Source: Oscillospiraceae bacterium (GTDB lineage Bacteria; Bacillota; Clostridia; Oscillospirales; Oscillospiraceae). From it: DNA of 56,321 nt. Positions 16,492 through 22,775 of this stretch are shown piece after piece. The stretch spans positions 1 to 56,321 of the forward strand of contig JAFZQE010000061.1 in assembly GCA_017552325.1 (NCBI GenBank), in the 5' to 3' direction. A program made the translations under genes and the position numbers. Each line of letters starts with the position of its first letter. The stretch's first letter is position 1. The notes under the pieces are model-generated. The model worked only from the letters and a program-made list of their open reading frames with translations, did not search any database and was not told where the DNA came from.

Positions 16492-16599
16492 CAACGGCAT
16501 ATTCCATACGAGGACGACCGTGGCAACAGCGTAGATAACGCCATTTTTATTCACGCTGTTGTCCCGAGGCACGTGGAGACTATAGTCCTTCTGTCACGG
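16492..16599 (+). repeat. Cassette repeat S3
   Basis: This last copy reads QRHIPY, then RGNSVDN, then FIHAVVPRHVETIVLLSR. It holds a perfect 9-bp inverted repeat, CAACAGCGT (16524-16532) and ACGCTGTTG (16553-16561), with a 20-nt loop. GC-rich host-like sequence resumes right after it. Confidence 0.85.
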
Positions 16600-16664
16600 G
16601 ACATGCCGCAGCGGCAGGATCGCAGACCGGGACATGCCGCGGCGGGGATCGGGAGAGATGAGAT

Positions 16665-17099
16665 ATGATCAGAAGAGCGGATAAAAAAGACGCGGCGCTC
16701 CTTGCCTCGCTGGCCGTGCAGATGTGGACGGAGCATGATCCCGCCGAGCTGGCGGAGGAGTTCCGCGCATCGATCGGGGACGAGGACGCGGCCTGCTTTC
16801 TCAAAACCGCCGCCGGCAGAGCGGTCGCCTTCGCGCAGTGTCAGCTGCGGCATGATTTTGTGGAGGGCACGGAGACCTCGCCGGTCGGATATCTGGAGGG
16901 CGTCTTCGTCGCGGAAGGATATCGCCGGAGAGGCGTTGCCGCGGAGCTGCTGGCCGCCTGCGAGAACTGGGCGAGAGAGAAAGGCTGCGCGGAGTTTGCC
17001 AGCGACTGCGAGCCGGACAACCTCGACAGCCTGCGCTTCCATCTGGCGACGGGCTTTGAGGAAGCCAACCGGATCATCTGCTTTAAGAAAAACCTGTAG
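16665..17099 (+). CDS. GNAT acetyltransferase resembling aminoglycoside 6-prime-N-acetyltransferases
   Basis: The 144-residue protein has the GNAT acetyl-CoA loop EGYRRRGVAAELL (about 86-98) after the YLEGVFV strand, and a C-terminal segment ASDCEPDNLDS then HLATGFEE that follows the pattern of AAC(6-prime) type I enzymes. A ribosome site GGAGAG lies upstream. Aminoglycoside acetylation is a family-level suggestion; many such chromosomal proteins have other substrates. It is the first host-like gene after the cassette array. Confidence 0.8.
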   Translation: MIRRADKKDAALLASLAVQMWTEHDPAELAEEFRASIGDEDAACFLKTAAGRAVAFAQCQLRHDFVEGTETSPVGYLEGVFVAEGYRRRGVAAELLAACENWAREKGCAEFASDCEPDNLDSLRFHLATGFEEANRIICFKKNL

Positions 17100-17258
17100 A
17101 CTTTTGGTCGGAGCCCCGGAATACGGGCCGCCAGCGGCGATCCGGCTGGACTGCTGCGGGCTTCGTGTAAAGACAGTAATTTTTCCGTGTTTTCCGCCGG
17201 TGACGGCCGGAGGGAGAGGCACGGCTGAGGAGGACTCCCCCCGGAGGGGACGCAGCGC

Positions 17259-19007
17259 ATGGAACAGACAAAACCCCTATTCATCATTCGACGGTACCGA
17301 TCGATCCTCACGGCGGCGATCATCGTGGAGGCCGTCAACTATATCGTGTCGCTGACCGACAGCATCGTCGCCGGAAACCTGGTCAACAGCTCGGCGCTGG
17401 CGGCCATCGGACTTTTCGCGCCCTTTCTGTCCTTCATCACCTTCCTGTCGTCGATCATCATCTCCGGCACGACCCTGAACTACTCCTTCGAGATCGGCCG
17501 CTTTGACAAACGGCGCGCGCTGGAGTTCTTCAGCCATGGCGTTTACATGGCTCTGCTCACCGGCGCCCTTTTCTCTGCCGCCCTCTTCGCTTTCCGGGGG
17601 CTGATCATTCCGGGTCTCACCTCTTCCGCCGTGATGCAGCAGTACCTGAGAGAGTACTGCAGCGTCATCCTGCTGTTCTATCTGATATTTCCGGTCTCGC
17701 ACTACCTGGACAACATGACGGTCGCGGACGGCGGCGAAAAGCTCTCGGCCGCGGCGAACATCGTGTTCATCCTCAGCAATGTGCTGCTGTCGATCCTTTT
17801 CGCCCGACTTTGGAGCGTGAAGGGCATCGCCTTCGCCTCGGTCGTCAGCAGGCTGCTGTTCATTCTGATCCTCAGCGCCCACTTCTTCGGCAATAAGGGC
17901 ACGCTGCGGCTGCTCCGGCACTGGAAGCTCCGGGACTTCCTGACGATCGTCCGCAGCGGCGGCGTCAAAGCCTCCATCTATGCGCTGGAGGGACTGACCC
18001 TGCTGGCCGTCAACCTGTTCGCCGTCCGCTTTTTTGACAGCGACACGCTGGTCCTGCTCGTCATGGCGGAAAAGTACCTCGGGCTGCTGACCCTGTTCAT
18101 CGGCCTGGCCATGGCCGCGCAGCCGCTGATCAGCACCCTGAGCGGAGAGAAAAACAACAAGGCCCTGCGCCTGATGATGCGGACGGTCAGCTTCGACATG
18201 CTGGCCGCCGGGCTGATCCTCTCCCTGCTTACCCTGCTGTTCACGCCCTATCTGGTGGGCGCCTTCGGCATCAGCGCCGAGCCGCTGCGCGGGCAGGGCG
18301 TCGTCGCGCTGCGGATCGTCGCGGCCACCCTTCCCCTGCACGCGCTTCTGCTTCTGTATTTCATCTATTATAATCTGATCGGGCGGCAGTCGGCTGCCCT
18401 CACCCTCAGCGTATTCAAGAATCTGATCAGCCCGCTCGTGCTGGTGGCGCTGTTCTCTCTCATCTTCAAAACCGGCCTGGGGATCTGGCTCGGCTTTTCC
18501 CTCGCGCCTCTCGTCTCTCTGATCGTCTGCTCCCTGCTCATCTTCCTGCGCTGCACGAAAAAGCGCGGGGAGCCCTTCCCTCTGCTGATCCCCCGGGACA
18601 ACGAGGACAGGACCTTCATCTACGACTTCGCCGTCAATGCGGAGAACGCCGTGGCTGTTTCGCGGACGGCGGACGCCGTGCTCCGGGGCTTTCCGGTCTC
18701 CGAGCAGACGCGGACCTTCCTTTGCCTGACGCTGGAGGAGATGCTGATGCTGATCCGGGAGAAAAACGGGGAGAAAAAAGTCTTCGCCGAGTGCACGATC
18801 CTGGTCGAGCCGGAGGGCGTGCGCATGATCCTGCGCGATTCCGGCCGCCTGTTCGACATCACGGAGGCGGACGCGCGCGCCGATTCTTTCCGACAGTATG
18901 TGGTCGCGGCGCTGATGCTCGCCCACGAGTACAAGGCCTACCTGATCACGACCGGCTACAACCGCAACGAGCTGTTCTTTCCGTCGGGCGCGGCGGAAGG
19001 CTCGTGA
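17259..19007 (+). CDS. MATE-family transporter fused to a GHKL-like ATPase domain
   Basis: Residues 1 to about 450 contain about twelve hydrophobic segments in the MATE/polysaccharide-flippase pattern (IVEAVNYIVSLTDSIVAGN at the start). MATE proteins export cationic compounds using Na+ or H+ gradients. The remaining 130 residues are soluble and resemble an RsbW-type GHKL ATP-binding fold: LTLEEMLMLI as N-box, MILRDSGRLFD as D/G1-box, and a terminal TTGYNRNELFF strand. The N-box lacks the canonical Asn, so activity is uncertain. The length (582) exceeds a normal MATE (about 450). A 159-bp GC-rich gap precedes it with no clear riboswitch. Function of the fusion is unknown. Confidence 0.8.
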   Translation: MEQTKPLFIIRRYRSILTAAIIVEAVNYIVSLTDSIVAGNLVNSSALAAIGLFAPFLSFITFLSSIIISGTTLNYSFEIGRFDKRRALEFFSHGVYMALLTGALFSAALFAFRGLIIPGLTSSAVMQQYLREYCSVILLFYLIFPVSHYLDNMTVADGGEKLSAAANIVFILSNVLLSILFARLWSVKGIAFASVVSRLLFILILSAHFFGNKGTLRLLRHWKLRDFLTIVRSGGVKASIYALEGLTLLAVNLFAVRFFDSDTLVLLVMAEKYLGLLTLFIGLAMAAQPLISTLSGEKNNKALRLMMRTVSFDMLAAGLILSLLTLLFTPYLVGAFGISAEPLRGQGVVALRIVAATLPLHALLLLYFIYYNLIGRQSAALTLSVFKNLISPLVLVALFSLIFKTGLGIWLGFSLAPLVSLIVCSLLIFLRCTKKRGEPFPLLIPRDNEDRTFIYDFAVNAENAVAVSRTADAVLRGFPVSEQTRTFLCLTLEEMLMLIREKNGEKKVFAECTILVEPEGVRMILRDSGRLFDITEADARADSFRQYVVAALMLAHEYKAYLITTGYNRNELFFPSGAAEGS

Positions 19008-19028
19008 AGCGCCGAAAGGAGGAAACGC

Positions 19029-19469
19029 ATGGACAAATGGGATTATCTGCGGGAGCTGCAGCGCTCCTTCGCCTTCGATCTGAGCATCGGCGACGACGGG
19101 GCGGCGCTGACGAACCGCGGCACGGGCGGTCGGATCGAGATCTTCGAGGATTCGTTCGGCGACGGGGAGTCCCTCTACACGGAGTACATCGTCAGTTTTT
19201 CCACCCAGCACCGCCATTTTGAGGATCCGGACGACGTGGAGGACTATGTCCGCCGGATCCTGAACGACGAGGTGCTGCCGATCGAGTTTTATTATCACGG
19301 GGAGCGGCGCTTCGGCAGCGAGATCGGGAAAGACGATTACAGGCGCCTGTCTCCGGAGTTTCCGGCCGGGTTTTTCGGCTATCCCGCCGAGTATCTGTCG
19401 CAGTTTGAATACGAGATCCACAGCTGGTCCGGGAAGTACGACACGGATCGCCGCAGCCCGGAGGAATAA
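19029..19469 (+). CDS. Hypothetical protein, acidic, 146 residues
   Basis: I do not recognise this protein. It has no signal peptide or membrane segment, is rich in Asp, Glu and aromatic residues, and contains a mixed strand/helix pattern (GGRIEIFEDSFGDG, then YTEYIVSFSTQ, then DVEDYVRRIL). AAGGAGGAAA lies 8 nt before the ATG, only about 20 bp after the MATE gene, so the two are probably co-transcribed. The size and composition recall small SMI1/Imm-like proteins, but no signature is visible. Confidence 0.75.
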   Translation: MDKWDYLRELQRSFAFDLSIGDDGAALTNRGTGGRIEIFEDSFGDGESLYTEYIVSFSTQHRHFEDPDDVEDYVRRILNDEVLPIEFYYHGERRFGSEIGKDDYRRLSPEFPAGFFGYPAEYLSQFEYEIHSWSGKYDTDRRSPEE

Positions 19470-19534
19470 AGAAACGCGCAGAAGCAGCCGGATCGGCTGC
19501 CGCGCAGGCTCACGGAAGACGGAGGTTTTGAGAC

Positions 19535-19855
19535 ATGAAGAAAGTTCGCATCACGGTCAAGCGGATCGCCCGCTATGACGATCTGATCGCGCAGTATGAA
19601 AACCCGATCGAGCACGCCTGCGCGATGGAGCCCGGGCAGAGCTTCGTCGCAAACGGCTGGGAGCGGCCGGAGGGCTTCTGCCTCAGCGCCTGGGAGACGC
19701 TGTCCCCCTTCGTGCTGGCGCTCTCGCACGGCGGCGAAAACTTCTACGACGGCTGGATGAAGGACCCGAAGTCCGCGATGCTGTCCTGCAACGACGGCTT
19801 CCGGCCGGTGAGCTTCCTGCTGGAGGCGCTTGACGAGGACGCGCAGGCAGACTGA
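19535..19855 (+). CDS. TIGR04076-type small protein
   Basis: The 106-residue product fits the TIGR04076 family by its KVRITVKRI start, the PGQSFVANGWERPEGFC middle segment, WETLSPFVLALSHGG and the CNDGFRPVSF motif near the end. Members are small cytoplasmic proteins of unknown function with conserved cysteines, here at about positions 29, 49 and 90. GGAGG precedes the ATG. It is spaced 65 bp from the previous gene and 28 bp from the SDR gene, in one likely operon. Confidence 0.8.
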   Translation: MKKVRITVKRIARYDDLIAQYENPIEHACAMEPGQSFVANGWERPEGFCLSAWETLSPFVLALSHGGENFYDGWMKDPKSAMLSCNDGFRPVSFLLEALDEDAQAD

Positions 19856-19883
19856 GCCGCCGGGCAAAGGAGACGGGAAAGAA

Positions 19884-20714
19884 ATGAGTAAGGACATTCT
19901 GATCACCGGCGCGGGCGGCGGCATGGGGCAGGCGGCCGTGGAGCTCTTCACGGGCCGCGGATATCGCGTTTTCGCCCTGGATCTCGCGCCCTGTCCCGCG
20001 CGGGAAAACATCGTCCCCCTGCAGGCCGACGTCACCGACGAGGCGAGCGTCGCGGCAGCCTTTGAGGCCGTGCGCGCCGAGAGCGAGGGGCTTTACGCGA
20101 TCGTCCACTTTGCGGGGATCTACACGCTCGATTCGCTGGTCGAGATTTCGCCGGAGCGCTTCGAGCGCGCCTTCCGCATCAATCTCGGCGGCCCCTATCT
20201 GATCAACCGGACATTTCTGCCGCTGCTGAGCGCCGGTTCGCGCGTGATCATAGTGACGAGCGAGCTCGCCGTGCGCGATCCCCTGCCCTTCACGGGGCTC
20301 TACGGGATCACGAAGACCGCGCTGGACAAGTACGCCTATTCGCTGCGCATGGAGCTGCAGCTCAAAGGAATTTTCGTGTCGGTGCTGCGCACGGGCGCGG
20401 TGGACACCGGGATGCTCGGGGATTCCACGCGCCAGCTCGACGCCTTCTGCCGCGGCACCAGGCTTTACGCCTTCAGCGCCAATCGCTTCCGGGACATCGT
20501 CGACCGGGTCGAGGCGCGCCGCATCCCGCCCGCCGCGATCGCGGAGAAGATCTTCCGCATCGCGGAGGCAAGGCGGCCGGGCTTCGCCTACTCGATCAAC
20601 CGCAACCCGCTGCTGATCCTGCTCGACCTGCTGCCGAAGCGGGCAAGGTTTGCCGTCATCCGGAAGATCCTCGAGAGCCCGAAAGACGGAAAAGGAGAAA
20701 ACAAACATGTTTGA
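19884..20714 (+). CDS. Short-chain dehydrogenase/reductase (SDR)
   Basis: This is a classical SDR of 276 residues: cofactor loop TGAGGGMGQ (8-16), an acidic end of the second strand (ALDLAP), the HFAGIY equivalent of the NNAG motif, a catalytic serine in VTSE, and YGITK (Tyr140, Lys144). I placed the start at ATG 19884, just before the SKDILITG strand, with AAAGGAG upstream; an in-frame start 54 bases earlier would only add a basic tail. The substrate is unknown. Its 3-prime end overlaps the next gene by 8 bp. Confidence 0.88.
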   Translation: MSKDILITGAGGGMGQAAVELFTGRGYRVFALDLAPCPARENIVPLQADVTDEASVAAAFEAVRAESEGLYAIVHFAGIYTLDSLVEISPERFERAFRINLGGPYLINRTFLPLLSAGSRVIIVTSELAVRDPLPFTGLYGITKTALDKYAYSLRMELQLKGIFVSVLRTGAVDTGMLGDSTRQLDAFCRGTRLYAFSANRFRDIVDRVEARRIPPAAIAEKIFRIAEARRPGFAYSINRNPLLILLDLLPKRARFAVIRKILESPKDGKGENKHV

Positions 20715-21258
20715 ACGGATCGAAACCGAACGGCTGATCCTGCGGAAGGCCGAGGCGCGGGACCTGGAGCTGATCTGGCGGCGGGTTTGGAGCGACGAGA
20801 GGCTGGCCGCGACGATGCTGTGGACGCCGACGAAGACCCGGGAGGAGGCGGCCTCCCGGCACGAGCGGACGGTCGCCTATCAGGCCGACAACTGCGCCTG
20901 GTTCGTCTGTCTGAGGGAGACGGACGAGCCGATCGGCTTCGGCGGCATGCGGGAGATCGAGCCCGGCGTCTGGGACGAGACCGGGCTGTGCATCGCGAAG
21001 GACTGGCAGGGGCGCGGCTACGGAAAGGAGATGCTGCGCGCGCTGCTTGATCTCGCTTTCCGCAAGCTGGGCGGGCAGCGCTTCCTCTACAGCTGCTTCC
21101 ACGGCAACGAGGCCTCTGCCGCACTGTGCAAGAGCTGCGGCTTCGTCTACACGCACAGCAGCGAGGACGTCCGCCAGCGCGACGGCTACGTTTATCTCTG
21201 CGACCACTACGAGCTGAAGAGGGAGGCCTGTTGTGATCCTGACGATCCGACGCTTTGA
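20707..21258 (+). CDS. GNAT acetyltransferase (RimJ/RimL-like)
   Basis: The 183-residue protein begins MFERIETERLILRKA, the hallmark of the RimJ/RimL branch of GNATs, and has the acetyl-CoA loop DWQGRGYGKEM (about 100-110) and a final YLCDHYEL strand. These enzymes acetylate amino groups of proteins or small molecules; the substrate is unknown. Start ATG 20707 is supported by AAAGGAG inside the preceding gene. It overlaps both neighbours (8 and 26 bp), so translation is probably coupled. Confidence 0.85.
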   Translation: MFERIETERLILRKAEARDLELIWRRVWSDERLAATMLWTPTKTREEAASRHERTVAYQADNCAWFVCLRETDEPIGFGGMREIEPGVWDETGLCIAKDWQGRGYGKEMLRALLDLAFRKLGGQRFLYSCFHGNEASAALCKSCGFVYTHSSEDVRQRDGYVYLCDHYELKREACCDPDDPTL

Positions 21259-21760
21259 GGAGCTCGACGGCCGGCGTCTGATGGCGCTCTACCGCGAGAG
21301 CAACGAGGAGAACATCGATTACTTTTTCCCCGGCGCCGAAGACCGCGCGCAGGCGCTGCGGCAGGTCGAGCAGGGCTTTCTGGACTACCTGCGCGGGGAC
21401 TTCTTTGCCAAAGAGGGCAACGAGTACCGGGTGCTGGAGGAGGACGGCGAATGGCTGAGCGCCCTGCGGCTATATCCGGTGCGCGAGGGGCTGTATTACA
21501 TCGAGGCGCTGGAGACCGATCCGGCGCGCCGCCGCGAGGGCTGCGCCGCGCGGCTGCTGGAGGGCGTGATCGCCGGGCTGAAGGCGCGCGGGCCCTTCCG
21601 GCTCTGCGACTGCGTCGGCGTCAAAAACCTCCCCTCCCTGCGCACGCACGAGCGCTGCGGCTTCCGCATCGTCGGCGAGCCGGGGCGCGACTGGCTGCGG
21701 GACGCGCCGGACGAGGGGACTTACGGCATGGAATACCGATATCAGGAGGTGGAAACATGA
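21233..21760 (+). CDS. GNAT acetyltransferase
   Basis: The 175-residue protein opens with a GTG start 26 bp inside the previous gene (ILTIRRFEELDGRRLMALY). The acetyl-CoA segment is ETDPARRREGCAARLLEG (about 97-114), followed by CVGVKNLPSLRTHERCGF, the usual strand-helix that positions the acceptor. Target unknown. Overlap with the next gene is ATGA. It belongs to a run of three back-to-back GNAT genes. Confidence 0.8.
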   Translation: MILTIRRFEELDGRRLMALYRESNEENIDYFFPGAEDRAQALRQVEQGFLDYLRGDFFAKEGNEYRVLEEDGEWLSALRLYPVREGLYYIEALETDPARRREGCAARLLEGVIAGLKARGPFRLCDCVGVKNLPSLRTHERCGFRIVGEPGRDWLRDAPDEGTYGMEYRYQEVET

Positions 21761-22197
21761 AGATCCGAACGCTCGATCCGGCGGATTACGACCGGGTTTA
21801 CCGGCTGTGGCTGTCCTGCCCGGGCCTCGCGCTGAACGACCGGGACGACTCGCGGGAGGGGCTTGCCCGCTTCCTGCGGCGAAACCCCGACACCTGCTTC
21901 GCCGCCGAGGAGGACGGCGAGCTCGTCGGCGTGATCATGACCGGCTACGACGGGCGGCGCGGCTATATCTACCACACCGCCGTCCGGCCCGACCGGCAGG
22001 GGCGCGGCATCGGCGCGGCGCTGGTGCGCGCGACGACGGAGGCGCTGCGGGCCATGGGCGTGAGCAAATGCGCGCTGATCGCCTTCGCGGACAACGAGGG
22101 CGGCAACGCCTTCTGGGAAAAGCAGGGCTTTCGGCTGCGGACGGACATCGTCTACCGCGACCTCCTGCTCAACGCCTTCGAGAAGATCATCACCTGA
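21757..22197 (+). CDS. GNAT acetyltransferase
   Basis: The 146-residue protein shows MKIRTLDPADYDRVYRLW, the acetyl-CoA loop RPDRQGRGIGAALV (about 76-89) and NEGGNAFWEKQGF, a full GNAT order at typical length. I start it at ATG 21757, which overlaps the previous stop (ATGA) and has AGGAGG upstream. A longer in-frame extension upstream is an artefact. Substrate unknown. Confidence 0.87.
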   Translation: MKIRTLDPADYDRVYRLWLSCPGLALNDRDDSREGLARFLRRNPDTCFAAEEDGELVGVIMTGYDGRRGYIYHTAVRPDRQGRGIGAALVRATTEALRAMGVSKCALIAFADNEGGNAFWEKQGFRLRTDIVYRDLLLNAFEKIIT

Positions 22198-22209
22198 GGC
22201 GCGAAATAC

Positions 22210-22238
22210 TTGCCAAAGCGGAAAAATAAGATTATAGT
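22210..22238 (+). promoter_or_regulatory. Promoter of msrA
   Basis: TTGCCA (22210-22215) and TATAGT (22233-22238) with a 17-bp spacer, 30 bp before the start codon. Confidence 0.6.
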
Positions 22239-22268
22239 AGGAACAGCGGAAAACGAGGAGGGACGAGG

Positions 22269-22757
22269 ATGAAAACGATCTATCTGGCCGGCGGCTGCTT
22301 CTGGGGAACGCAGAAGTTCTTCGATCAGTTCGACGGCGTAACGGAAACCGAGGTGGGCTATGCCAACGGCCCCACCGAAACCCCCAGCTACCAGCAGGTC
22401 TGCGCGAGCAGCGGCCATGCCGAGACCGTCCGCATCGTCTACGACGAGGCGCGCATCAGCCTGACCGAGCTGCTGGACATGTTCTTCCTCGCCGTCGATC
22501 CGCTGTCGGTCAACCGCCAGGGGCCGGACGCCGGCGTCCAGTACCGCAGCGGGATCTACTACACCGAGCCCTCCCAGCTGCCGGAGATCGAGGCACGCAT
22601 GCGCCGGGAGGAGGAAGCGCGCGGGCAGAAGCTCGCCGTTGAGTTGCTGCCGCTGCAGAACTTCTATCCGGCGGAGGAATACCATCAGAAATACCTGGAC
22701 AAGAACCCGACGGGCTACTGTCACCTGCCGCGGCATCTTCTCCATCTGAAAAAGTAA
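22269..22757 (+). CDS. msrA: Peptide-methionine (S)-S-oxide reductase
   Basis: MsrA reduces methionine-S-sulfoxide in proteins using thioredoxin. The catalytic motif GGCFWG lies at residues 8-13 (Cys10), followed by the EVGYANG and YQQVCASSGHAETV segments and GVQYRSGIYY, all typical. Length 162 is normal for the single-domain form. There is no fused MsrB. It has its own promoter and is followed at 18 bp by the C11 peptidase gene, so the two may be co-transcribed. Role: repair of oxidised protein, useful to an anaerobe exposed to oxygen. Confidence 0.96.
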   Translation: MKTIYLAGGCFWGTQKFFDQFDGVTETEVGYANGPTETPSYQQVCASSGHAETVRIVYDEARISLTELLDMFFLAVDPLSVNRQGPDAGVQYRSGIYYTEPSQLPEIEARMRREEEARGQKLAVELLPLQNFYPAEEYHQKYLDKNPTGYCHLPRHLLHLKK

Positions 22758-22775
22758 GGAAAAGGAGCGATCATC

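Larger units (their letters stand above)
14690..16599 (+). mobile_element. Cassette-like array inserted at the 3-prime end of the rlmD-type gene
   Basis: Four cores of the form GCAYGTGGARWC lie at 14690, 15294, 15928 and 16569, giving units of 604, 634 and 641 bp. Each unit holds one AT-rich gene in the rlmD direction followed by a repeat. The core belongs to a coding segment HVE(S/T)(V/I)VL, the C-terminal strand of the methyltransferase. No integrase, transposase or recombinase gene lies in the window. The layout matches target gene, then gene-plus-site units, as in integron cassettes or attachment-site accretion. Confidence 0.75.

Noticed and set aside
17100-17258. Possible guanidine-type riboswitch before the MATE gene
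   Set aside because: Some ACGG loops and GC stems are present, but I could not match the conserved order of any known class.
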